A stretch of 5,454 bases of DNA, from positions 1 through 5,454 of the forward strand of contig JAKAFQ010000316.1 in NCBI GenBank assembly GCA_021817875.1, in the 5' to 3' direction. The notes under the pieces were generated by a model, which had not been told where the DNA came from, ran no database searches, and saw only the letters and a program-made list of their open reading frames with translations. The stretch is from Pseudomonadota bacterium. Its GTDB lineage: Bacteria > Pseudomonadota > Gammaproteobacteria > Steroidobacterales > Steroidobacteraceae. Positions 1 through 5,044 of the stretch are shown here, in pieces (position 1 is the first letter of the stretch; every line of letters starts with the position of its first letter). The position numbers and the translations under genes were made by a program.

Positions 1-267
1 GACTTTGAATCCCACATCGTGCAGTGCGAGCCGCAGCCGTTCGCGATGTTCCCCGACAATCATCAGGAGCGATCTCGGCCGATCCTGCACGCGCAGCATC
101 ACCGCCATGGTTGCGCTCGCATCTTCGTCGCGTGCCGAGTCCGCCTCGGGGTTCGGGCCGAGAGGCTTCAGGATGCGCTGCACCAGCCGCGTCGGCGTGT
201 CGCCCGCGCGGCTCTCGTTCCTCACGCCGGACAGCCGCGTAATTCTTGGTCGTGTATTAGCACCCAT
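1..267 (-). CDS. Partial hypothetical protein, N-terminal 89 residues, cut by left window edge
   Basis: The frame is open from an ATG at 267 down to base 1, giving 89 residues without a stop. An AGGA Shine-Dalgarno site (plus-strand 275-278) sits seven bases upstream of this ATG, which favours it over the internal in-frame ATG at residue 54. The protein begins MGANTRPRITRLSGVRNE and is rich in Arg in the first 40 residues. The last visible stretch, about residues 65-89 (RSLLMIVGEHRERLRLALHD then VGFKV), has the hydrophobic strand plus amphipathic helix pattern of the start of a response-regulator receiver domain, but the acidic pair that normally follows the first strand reads Gly-Glu here. 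The receiver idea is a weak inference. I do not recognise the family. The gene continues beyond the window, so neither length nor function can be settled. Confidence 0.55.
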   Translation of the reverse strand, partial: MGANTRPRITRLSGVRNESRAGDTPTRLVQRILKPLGPNPEADSARDEDASATMAVMLRVQDRPRSLLMIVGEHRERLRLALHDVGFKV

Positions 268-482
268 CTCGCGTTCCTAATGCCAATGATAGTGACGTCG
301 CGCGGTCGTACGCGATTGTCGCGCGCGGACGCCGACAGCGTGAATGGTCCCGCGTTTCCGGCCGCGCGGATGCGACGCACATCACGACCCCAGACAACAA
401 GTCTTCGATAGTTAGGCGAATTGGCTGCAATCGCTTGTAATGAATGGTGTGGGAGCGCGCGCCCGCTGGCGACGCCGGCAAG

Positions 483-830
483 TCATTTCCGATGCTTCGG
501 AAGGATCTTTCCTTGTTTGATTTCTTCGCTAAGCTTCCTTAGATCGAGCTTCCGTGACTGTTTCGTTGCGGCGTCTTCGAGTTTGATAGGCGCGGTAGCA
601 CTGTTATAGGGGTCGAAACCTTGTCGTATCCCCGCCGCATCGTTCACCGACAGTCCAGCATGCGCGAGGCGTTCCAGTTCTCCGGTATCAATGTCACGCT
701 TGAACGATCCGGTATCGGTTCGCCATTCCCAGACCGAGTTACCGCGTTCATCGATGGTCGCGCGGCCCGATGGCTTTTTCTTTTGCTGTGTTGGCGTAAC
801 GGGCAATTTATTTTTGGACGATCTTTCCAT
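483..830 (-). CDS. Small conserved-type hypothetical protein, 115 aa
   Basis: A 115-residue reading frame with ATG at 830 and TGA at 483-485. The N-terminus (residues 1-21) is Lys/Gln/Pro-rich and looks disordered. It is followed by a compact segment GRATIDERGNSVWEW (22-36), an FKRDIDTGELERL stretch (43-55), a GFDPYNS motif (71-77) and a basic Lys/Arg-rich tail ending PKHRK. Net charge is strongly positive, with no signal peptide or membrane segment. The pattern 'G-R-A...D-x-R-G-N-S-V-W-E-W' followed by a short acidic/basic segment is, from memory, typical of small uncharacterised proteobacterial proteins; no function is known to me. No strong ribosome-binding site precedes the ATG. An overlapping frame on the same strand lacks these motifs. 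Nucleic-acid binding is conceivable from the charge, but this is speculation. Confidence 0.7.
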   Translation of the reverse strand: MERSSKNKLPVTPTQQKKKPSGRATIDERGNSVWEWRTDTGSFKRDIDTGELERLAHAGLSVNDAAGIRQGFDPYNSATAPIKLEDAATKQSRKLDLRKLSEEIKQGKILPKHRK

Positions 831-1168
831 GGCATGTCTTATCGGAATCGATCCCGGTAGAGACGCGTATTACTGTGTGACCACGCGGGCAAAAACGATT
901 GGGGCGGATCCGGGCATTCGGTTCCTGACTCCGGATGTTTGATGAGAAGCGAGTCTCGGCCCGGGGATTGAGAATACGCGGTACTTGGGGCCGCCTCAAG
1001 GAATCGAAAAATGACACACGCTACTCGTAGCGGCCGGAGAACATAATCTTCAGGACCCGATCACCTCCCTCAACCCGAGACCACTGAGAACGCTTCGCAT
1101 TCCGAGACACGTGTTGCTCTGGCTGTAGACTATGACGCGGGCGCAGTTGCCTACATGGAGCATGCACT
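831..1168. other. Gene-free stretch between divergent genes
   Basis: No convincing coding region is visible on either strand of this 338-bp interval; the short open frames lack recognisable composition or start signals. It separates the minus-strand hypothetical gene from the plus-strand ABM-type gene, so promoters for both should lie here, but I could not find a -35/-10 pair good enough to call. Two small dyads are visible: CTTGGGG-CCG-CCTCAAG (984-1000; seven pairs if one G-U is allowed, no T-run on either side, so not a classical terminator) and CGCTAC-TC-GTAGCG (1019-1032). No tRNA or other RNA gene was recognised. Confidence 0.5.
1019..1032. promoter_or_regulatory. 14-bp palindrome, possible operator
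   Basis: CGCTAC-TC-GTAGCG has perfect six-base arms around a two-base centre. It lies about 137 bp upstream of the GTG of the ABM-type gene in otherwise gene-free DNA. A dimeric repressor site is possible, but a palindrome this short can arise by chance and no matching regulator gene is in the window. Confidence 0.2.
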
Positions 1169-1483
1169 GTGACGATTCTTCGCGAGTGGCGAGCGGAAAT
1201 ACGACGCGCACTGAAGCAAGAATACGTGGATTACGTGTCTTCGACCGGTCTAGCCGGCTATCGCCGTACACCCGGCAATCTCGGTGCAGTCATCGCGGTA
1301 CGCGACCTGGACGACGAGCGAGCCGAAGTTGTCACCCTGAGTTGGTGGAAAGACAAGAAATCCATCGAAGCGTTCGCCGGGGGCGACATCAATCGCGCGC
1401 GCTACTTTCCGGACGACGACCGATTCCTGCTGACGCGGCCGAAATCGGTCCAGCACTATGAATCGACGGAACTCTCGCCTTGA
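1169..1483 (+). CDS. Antibiotic biosynthesis monooxygenase (ABM)-like domain protein, 104 aa
   Basis: A single ferredoxin-like ABM domain of typical length (about 100 residues). It opens MTILREWRAEI (first beta strand), continues with a helix containing YVDYVSSTGLAGYRRTPGN (residues 19-37), a strand around VIAVRDLDDERAEVVTLSWW (41-60), then KDKKSIEAFAGGDINRARYF (61-80), PDDDRFLL (81-88) and a final strand with HYE (97-99). The W-x-x-x-x-x-I-x-x-F-A-G pattern followed by 'ARYFPDDDRFLL' is characteristic of this family. Members act as dimers; some are cofactor-free oxygenases or haem-degrading enzymes, but most of this subgroup have no known substrate, so I assign the fold and not a reaction. 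GTG is the start: a GGAG site (1157-1160) lies eight bases upstream. The stop codon is four bases from a Tn3-family inverted repeat, so the original C-terminus or downstream region may have been altered by insertion. Confidence 0.8.
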   Translation: MTILREWRAEIRRALKQEYVDYVSSTGLAGYRRTPGNLGAVIAVRDLDDERAEVVTLSWWKDKKSIEAFAGGDINRARYFPDDDRFLLTRPKSVQHYESTELSP

Positions 1484-1487
1484 TATC

Positions 1488-1525
1488 GGGGTCTCGGGAG
1501 CAATGGAACCGAAAACCGGGTTAAG
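1488..1525 (+). repeat. Tn3-family 38-bp terminal inverted repeat
   Basis: Begins GGGGTCTC, contains TGGAAC at repeat positions 17-22 and ends GTTAAG at position 38. These three blocks fall at the same positions in the 38-bp repeat of Tn3 as I remember it. The inner end overlaps the transposase stop codon (1521-1523 on the minus strand), as is common in the family. The five bases just outside (1483-1487, ATATC) are AT-rich and would be one copy of a 5-bp target duplication; the other copy is not in the window. Confidence 0.8.
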
Positions 1526-1766
1526 GACCGTGGTCTGCGGGGTTTCTCAGGGGTCGTAACTCGTCGTGGGCGACAGATTCCGGGATTGAGAACGAGTAGC
1601 GACCAAGCATGTTGATGTGATCATGGACATGCGGATTTAGGCGCACGATGTCCTCGTCCAGGACGGGGTAGCCTTCCGCCCGTAGCTGATCGATCGCGGC
1701 CTGCATGTACAGCGTGTTCCACAGAACGATCATGTTGACCACGAGGCCGAGCGCGCCGAGTTGGTG
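1521..1766 (-). pseudogene. tnpA: Tn3-family transposase (TnpA), C-terminal remnant
   Basis: The minus-strand translation reads HQLGALGLVVNMIVLWNTLY, then MQAAIDQLRAEGYPVLDED, then IVRLNPHVHDHINMLGRYSF, ending RPLRNPADHGP. This is the characteristic last region of Tn3-family DDE transposases: the LG-LG-VVN-IVLWNT block, the helix with Q-L-R-A-E-G, and H-x-H-I-N-M-L-G-R-Y-S-F. Full-length TnpA is near 1000 residues; only about 82 remain. Family similarity stops abruptly at about 1766-1769, and an in-frame TAA lies a few codons further upstream (1779-1781), so the rest was lost by deletion or recombination. A GTG at 1742 could start a 73-residue peptide, but it falls inside the conserved block and is not a natural start. 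The catalytic residues are absent, so it cannot be active. Confidence 0.88.
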
Positions 1767-1971
1767 GGCGGGACTGGGTTATCGGTGCGGGTGGTCGCGG
1801 TCCAATGACGCCGCGACGACGACAGCGACGACAGAGAGCGAGCGTCGTTTTGGGAAGCGCGACGCGGTGGCGGCGCAGGATAGCGTCGCAGCCGCTGATC
1901 GTAATAAAATGTGTTCGGGCCGCATAACATTCCCGATAATGGCCCTTAATGGGAGTGTATGATTCGCCTCC
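1767..1971. other. Non-coding segment between the Tn3 transposase remnant and the recombinase gene
   Basis: About 205 bp with no reading frame that continues the transposase or resembles another gene. The left part is GC-rich with CGACGA-type runs (about 1806-1850). The right part is AT-richer (1900-1960) and contains the imperfect dyad and -10-like sequence upstream of the recombinase ATG. The left boundary is where transposase similarity ends, so an old deletion junction is likely near 1767. Confidence 0.5.
1927..1958 (+). promoter_or_regulatory. Imperfect dyad with a GATAAT box upstream of the recombinase gene
   Basis: ACATTCCC (1927-1934) and GGGAGTGT (1951-1958) are inverted with seven of eight matches, and the 16-bp spacer is AT-rich at both sides of a GGCCC centre. 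GATAAT at 1935-1940 resembles a -10 box, with only a poor candidate -35 (TGTTCG, 1912-1917, 17 bp away). The segment lies 14-45 bp before the recombinase ATG. It could be the promoter with an operator, or a binding site for the tyrosine recombinase itself. Neither is proven. Confidence 0.3.
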
Positions 1972-1994
1972 ATGGCAAAGGCATCGAGAAAAGC
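1972..1994 (+). pseudogene. Tyrosine recombinase gene, first eight codons (5' part of interrupted gene)
   Basis: ATG at 1972 starts MAKASRK plus two bases of the next codon before the transposon begins. Joining 1994 to 5111 continues the same frame (GC plus A = Ala) into MAKASRKAVAPKRAPTLEKG and onward to the recombinase domain. In the present DNA this frame runs into the transposon end and stops at a TGA at 2050-2052 after 26 codons. The ATG lacks a close Shine-Dalgarno site; GGGAG at 1951-1955 is 16 bases upstream. An alternative ATG at 1959 is in another frame and, after excision, would stop within about 32 codons, so 1972 is preferred. Confidence 0.75.
1989..1994 (+). repeat. Target site duplication, left copy (AAAAGC)
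   Basis: AAAAGC directly precedes the TGTGA terminus at 1995 and is repeated directly after the TCACA terminus at 5104. A 6-bp duplication fits the range reported for Tn552-type elements (about 6-7 bp). Assuming 5 bp gives no match (AAAGC against AAAAG). Confidence 0.88.
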
Positions 1995-2054
1995 TGTGAC
2001 TTCCAGCGATAAATGGCGGGGTTTCTCCAGCGCTAATTGGCGGTACCGATGACG
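1995..2054 (+). repeat. Left terminal inverted repeat (about 60 bp) with two internal 14-bp repeats
   Basis: Compared with the reverse complement of 5045-5104, 53 of 60 positions agree by eye; the outer 32 bp differ at only one position. Two copies of a 14-bp motif lie 24 bp apart: GCGATAAATGGCGG (2006-2019) and GCGCTAATTGGCGG (2030-2043). Such tandem motifs at each end are expected binding sites for the N-terminal DNA-binding domain of the transposase. The inner third also encodes the last six codons and stop of the ATPase. Confidence 0.9.
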
Positions 2055-2863
2055 AGCATTCGGCGTGCCGCATTGACGACATCATCGGTGATCGCGGTCA
2101 GGTGATTGATGTCCATGAGGCGCTCGATCTGCACGAACAGCCGGTGTATCAGTCGGAAGTTGCCGCCGGTGATTCTAGCAACCGCAGCGATCGCTTGAGC
2201 ATCGGCGAAATCAGCCCCATCCAGGCATAAGCCGAGCTCTCGCCAGTGACGAGCAAGGACGAAGGTGAACTCATTGCCTTGAAGAGGGCGATAGTGATGA
2301 GCAAACCCGACGCGGCTGTAGAGCTGCGGGTAGCGCGCCAGACGCTTGTCGATCCCCGGCATGCCGATGAGTATCAGGCCGATATTGGAACGATCAAACA
2401 GGTCGCGCAGAAATTCGAGCGCCGGCGTTGAGAGGCGCTCGGCTTCATCGACGATCATCATTTCCATATGGTTGAACGAACATTCGCGCTTCGCCCGTTC
2501 GTTGTGCGGCCGGATGCAGGCGGTCGCGCACGCTAACAATCGATGAATGTCCCGGTTCAGAACACGCGCCGAGAGGCTGACCGCAGGCGTGTAGAAAAGT
2601 GTGCGGGAGCGAATCATGGTGGCGAGCATCTTGCCGCTCGAGCGCTCGCGTAGACCCCAGTCGTACAGCAGCGACTCAACCTCTGGCCAATTGGCGTAAG
2701 TCCGAGCGGAGAGGGTCTTGCCGACACCGGGTGCGCCGTAACACAAGCCGATGTAGCGATTTTCGCGCACTGCCGTTGCAAACTCGACGAAGCGACGATG
2801 CTCTTTGGTGGCAATGAAAGCACCAGCGCGGCGGCCTATGGTGTCCTTCGCGACGGCGTTCAT
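2033..2863 (-). CDS. tniB: AAA ATPase, TniB/TnsC/MuB-like transposition target-selection protein, 276 aa
   Basis: An AAA-family ATPase with Walker A GAPGVGKT (residues 43-50), Walker B MMIVDEAE (135-142), a sensor-1-like strand LILIGMPG (163-170) and a sensor-2-like GGNFRLIHR (233-241). In this family (TniB, TnsC, MuB, Tn552 p271) the ATP-bound protein coats target DNA, recruits and stimulates the DDE transposase, and gives target immunity in several systems. Length matches p271 of Tn552. The ATG at 2863 abuts the transposase TGA (TGAATG, no gap), and GGAAG (2872-2876) lies eight bases upstream inside the transposase gene, so translation is probably coupled. The TAG stop at 2033-2035 lies inside the left terminal repeat. 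IstB of IS21 is an alternative homologue, but the partner transposase and the resolvase favour the TniB/Tn552 group. The gene symbol is by analogy. Confidence 0.88.
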   Translation of the reverse strand: MNAVAKDTIGRRAGAFIATKEHRRFVEFATAVRENRYIGLCYGAPGVGKTLSARTYANWPEVESLLYDWGLRERSSGKMLATMIRSRTLFYTPAVSLSARVLNRDIHRLLACATACIRPHNERAKRECSFNHMEMMIVDEAERLSTPALEFLRDLFDRSNIGLILIGMPGIDKRLARYPQLYSRVGFAHHYRPLQGNEFTFVLARHWRELGLCLDGADFADAQAIAAVARITGGNFRLIHRLFVQIERLMDINHLTAITDDVVNAARRMLVIGTAN

Positions 2864-4351
2864 TCAAGCGTCTTCCAAGTAAAGCCGCAGTGCCGGTTTG
2901 CGTACCGGGGCCACTGGTGGTGCCGCTGTGGGTGGCACCGGTAGAACTGCATTGCCGGATCCCCAAAAGTCGCCCATGCCGCTAACCCGCTCAGTGATCT
3001 GGCAACGTAGTGCACGCCGGCGAGCCACTCGAGCGGTTTGAATGTCCTTGAGGGAGAGCGTCTGGTCGCTATGCTGCTGGTTGATGGCGCGACAGAGAAA
3101 GCGATCGTGGTGAAACACTCGAATCTCGGCCAAGTCGCGAGGATCGTAGCGAACGGTCACCGACTCGCCCACGTAGGCGGCGAGCGTTGCATCAAGATAG
3201 CGCAGTCCCTCGAAATGGATGCCATCGCGCCGGACGATGCGGGCCGTGGCAACCTCGATCAAAAGGAGATCGAGGGCTTCTAGACTCTGCGGTATCCGCG
3301 GTACCCATCCATGACCCAACCACGCCACCCGCGGGATGGCGTCGATTTCTTGATGCTCCCGGACATTGTAATTGCCGATGACGTGCGCGCCGATGGCGGC
3401 ATCGAGCTCTGACAATGACAGTTTGGGCGCGCTGGCCGGTTTCCCATCCACCAAGTACCCGGGAAGATCACAAAGGAGTTCCGTGTTGAGTGTGCCAAAG
3501 AGCCGTTCGACTTTGCCCCGCCCTTGAGGACGAGCGACAGCCGAGTGCACCAATTGGATTTTGAGATCCGCAGCGACCTGCTCGAGGTGCCGGCTGGTGA
3601 AATCGCAGCCGTGATCGACGTAGAGCACTTCGGGTATTCCACAAACCGGCCAGGCGGGGTCTTCCTTGCGCCAAATGGCCTGGCGCAGAGCGAGGCAGGT
3701 TTGGAGCGTCGAGGGTGCGCCCAGAAAAACCGTGTAGCCGGCCACGATGCGCGAGTAGTCATCGATCACCGTGGTCAGCCACGGCCGCTTCGGCTGACCG
3801 TTGGCATCGAGAATCAGGATATCGAGTTGTGTGTGGTCGGCTTGCCAGGTCGCGTTCGGTCGTTCCGCTCGATGGCGATAGATGAGTTCGAATCGGTCTC
3901 GATAAGCCGCATGACCCTCATGCGCCAGGGTGACCAAGGCAGGATCGAGGGCGCTGACAATCGCGTGGACGCTGCTGTATGCGGGGATCGGGAGCTTCCG
4001 CTCCCTTGCAATTGCCGCGACCCGTCGATGAATGGCGGTGACCGATGGCCGCGGCTTCTTTAGAAAGAGACCCTCGATGAGCCGGACCAGCTCCTCGGCA
4101 AGCTTGGGTCGCCCGCCGTCTGCGCGGGGCGTGCGGGCCAAGCCGATCAGTCCGGCGGCTCGGTATCGTGACAACCAGCGCTCGGCGGTTCGCAGCGCGA
4201 CGCCGGCGGCACGCGCGGCTTGCGCCAGGGAGGCACTGTCCTCGAGATGGGGTCTCAAGACCGCAAATCGAGCCATCGCCCGTTCACGCTGGATCGCACA
4301 GAGCTGCACCAGCGCGGGCTCTTGCGGATCGTCCGTCTCGCAAGTCGGCAT
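2864..4351 (-). CDS. tniA: DDE transposase, TniA/Tn552 p480-like, 495 aa
   Basis: A Mu/Tn7-group DDE transposase that cuts and joins the transposon ends. Residues 36-110 form helix-turn-helix DNA-binding modules (SLAQAARAAGVALRTAERWL at 41-60, then GRPKL and PSVTAIHRRV). The retroviral-integrase-like catalytic core follows, with the triad D172 (WQADHTQLDI), D246 (YVDHGCDF) and E282 (RGKVERLFG); the D-E spacing is 35 residues, as expected. A beta-barrel, Mu-transposase C-terminal-type domain (about 365-425) and a Pro-rich tail ending LRLYLEDA follow; the tail probably contacts the ATPase. I chose the ATG at 4351 because AGAGGGA (4357-4363) is a strong Shine-Dalgarno site five bases upstream. 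A TTG at 4441 would add 30 residues but would consume the whole intergenic region, ignore that site and overlap the candidate res site. Translation is probably coupled to the ATPase. Confidence 0.92.
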   Translation of the reverse strand: MPTCETDDPQEPALVQLCAIQRERAMARFAVLRPHLEDSASLAQAARAAGVALRTAERWLSRYRAAGLIGLARTPRADGGRPKLAEELVRLIEGLFLKKPRPSVTAIHRRVAAIARERKLPIPAYSSVHAIVSALDPALVTLAHEGHAAYRDRFELIYRHRAERPNATWQADHTQLDILILDANGQPKRPWLTTVIDDYSRIVAGYTVFLGAPSTLQTCLALRQAIWRKEDPAWPVCGIPEVLYVDHGCDFTSRHLEQVAADLKIQLVHSAVARPQGRGKVERLFGTLNTELLCDLPGYLVDGKPASAPKLSLSELDAAIGAHVIGNYNVREHQEIDAIPRVAWLGHGWVPRIPQSLEALDLLLIEVATARIVRRDGIHFEGLRYLDATLAAYVGESVTVRYDPRDLAEIRVFHHDRFLCRAINQQHSDQTLSLKDIQTARVARRRALRCQITERVSGMGDFWGSGNAVLPVPPTAAPPVAPVRKPALRLYLEDA

Positions 4352-4356
4352 GAGTG

Positions 4357-4363
4357 TCCCTCT
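4357..4363 (-). promoter_or_regulatory. Ribosome-binding site deciding the transposase start
   Basis: On the minus strand AGAGGGA ends five bases before ATG 4351. It is the best such site in the intergenic region and shares its last base (4363) with the adjacent palindrome, so a protein bound to the palindrome could also influence expression of the transposase. Confidence 0.7.
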
Positions 4364-4378
4364 TGAAGTACACTTCAA
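4363..4378. promoter_or_regulatory. 7-2-7 palindrome, candidate resolvase crossover site (res) or operator
   Basis: TTGAAGT-AC-ACTTCAA has two perfect seven-base arms flanking the dinucleotide AC, in the intergenic DNA between the divergent transposase and resolvase genes. Serine resolvases cut both strands at a central 2-bp overlap flanked by inverted half-sites, and in Tn552, Tn3 and Tn5053 relatives the res site lies beside the resolvase gene. Binding there commonly also represses the neighbouring promoters. A further TTCAA (4437-4441), next to the resolvase start, might mark an accessory half-site, but this is weak. Location and symmetry are seen; the role is inferred. Confidence 0.5.
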
Positions 4379-4441
4379 ACGTATCGACCCGGCGCTGCTG
4401 GAAAAGTGCCATTTTTGGGGTGTTTGTAGCCGAGGGTTCAA

Positions 4442-5044
4442 TTGGGACAGTCCGCAGCGCTTTATTGCCGGGTATCGACCGCTGATCAGTCGTGCGCGCG
4501 CCAGGAGCGGGACTTGAAGGTCTTCGCCAAAAAGGCCGGCTACAAGATCGTCGGTGTCTGGAAGGAAACCGCGTCCGGCGCCAAGGACGACCGTAACAAG
4601 CGTAAGGCGATTCTCGGCCTCGCCCAGGCTCGCAAGATCGATGTGGTCCTCGTGACCGAGCTCACCCGCTGGGGTCGCTCGATGCTCGATCTATTGCATA
4701 CGCTTCAGGATCTGCAGGCCTGGAACGTTTCCCTGATCGCCCAGACCGGCCTGCAGCTCGATCTGCGCAGCGCTCAGGGCAAGCTCATTGCCTCGCTGAT
4801 GGCGGCGCTGGCTGAATTTGAGCGCGACCTACTTCGTGAGCGAGTGCGCTCCGGTATCGCCGCCGCGAAAAAGCGCGGCGTAACTTTCGGCCGCCGGCCG
4901 GGTCAGCGAATCAAAGCGGATCGTCACGCGCCAAAGGTCTTGCAGCTGGTCGGCGCCGGGCAGTCGTACCGGGAAATCAGTCACCGCCTCGGCATCAGCA
5001 AGAACACCGTGCTCGACATCGTGAAACGCGATCGTGCAGCCTAG
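4442..5044 (+). CDS. tniR: Serine resolvase (TniR/Tn552 resolvase-like), 200 aa
   Basis: A small serine recombinase that resolves cointegrates made by replicative transposition. The catalytic domain begins AALYCRVSTADQ with nucleophile S12 and R10; R76 and R79 in ELTRWGRSMLDLL correspond to the conserved arginines of gamma-delta resolvase. The Asp that precedes the first of these in gamma-delta is Thr75 here. The long E helix and linker run through SLMAALAEFERDLLRERVRS to KKRGVTFGRRPG (118-154), and a C-terminal helix-turn-helix covers about 160-195 (GQSYREISHRLGISKNTVLD). The 200-residue length is normal for the small resolvase class. TTG is the start: a TAG lies in frame at 4427-4429, and GAGGG (4432-4436) is five bases upstream of the TTG. 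The gene is divergent from the transposase across 90 bp and ends exactly where the right terminal repeat begins. The symbol is by analogy with Tn402/Tn5053. Confidence 0.92.
   Translation: MGQSAALYCRVSTADQSCARQERDLKVFAKKAGYKIVGVWKETASGAKDDRNKRKAILGLAQARKIDVVLVTELTRWGRSMLDLLHTLQDLQAWNVSLIAQTGLQLDLRSAQGKLIASLMAALAEFERDLLRERVRSGIAAAKKRGVTFGRRPGQRIKADRHAPKVLQLVGAGQSYREISHRLGISKNTVLDIVKRDRAA

Larger units (their letters stand above)
1488..1994. mobile_element. Left end of a degenerate Tn3-family transposon (right end outside window)
   Basis: A 38-bp Tn3-type terminal repeat at 1488-1525 is followed immediately by the C-terminal end of a Tn3-family transposase on the minus strand, which is the normal order at the tnpA end of these elements. 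Only the last fifth or less of the transposase domain remains, so the element cannot supply its own transposase from this end. The tyrosine recombinase that begins at 1972 and resumes at 5105 plausibly belongs to it, since tyrosine recombinases are used as resolvases by some Tn3-family lineages. If so, the element extends past the right edge of the window, with the younger 3.1-kb transposon nested within it. This extent is inference. Confidence 0.6.

Noticed and set aside
462..480. GCTGGCG/CGCCGGC inverted pair downstream of the hypothetical gene as a terminator
   Set aside because: The loop would be a single base and no T-run follows on the minus strand.
257..481. A 74-codon open frame on the minus strand
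   Set aside because: It overlaps the better-supported start of the left-edge gene in another frame and has no ribosome-binding site or recognisable motif.
1070..1084. GGTCTCGGG on the minus strand matches the start of the Tn3 repeat at 1489, suggesting a second Tn3 end
   Set aside because: The match stops after nine bases; the rest of the 38-bp repeat, including TGGAAC and the terminal GTTAAG, is absent.
1932..1946. CCCGATAATGGCCC resembles the transposon end motif GCGATAAATGGCGG, as if a third binding site lay outside the element
   Set aside because: It lies outside the target duplication, needs a one-base gap to align, and is better explained as part of the recombinase upstream dyad or chance.
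1621..2085. A 154-codon open frame on the minus strand
   Set aside because: It crosses the transposon boundary and overlaps both the transposase remnant and the ATPase in other frames; its low-complexity Arg-rich translation is typical of a shadow frame in GC-rich DNA.
2863..2864. IS21-type IstA/IstB pair as the identity of the transposase and ATPase
   Set aside because: The divergent serine resolvase, transposase layout with a long Mu-type C-terminal domain, TniB/p271-size ATPase and 6-bp duplication fit the Tn552/Tn402 group better.
3524..4063. A 179-codon open frame on the plus strand
   Set aside because: It is entirely antisense to the DDE transposase catalytic region, with no motifs of its own.
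4395..4418. A GG-N10-GC pattern on the minus strand (TGGCAC...CAGC), resembling a sigma-54 promoter for the transposase
   Set aside because: The -12 part reads CAGC instead of TTGC and no activator gene is nearby; the spacing match alone is weak.
4352..4441. A 30-residue N-terminal extension of the transposase from TTG 4441
   Set aside because: It has no ribosome-binding site, covers the whole divergent intergenic region including the palindrome, and the extra residues do not look conserved; ATG 4351 has AGAGGGA at the right distance.
4032..4517. A 161-codon open frame on the plus strand
   Set aside because: It is antisense to the transposase N-terminus and overlaps the resolvase start in another frame.
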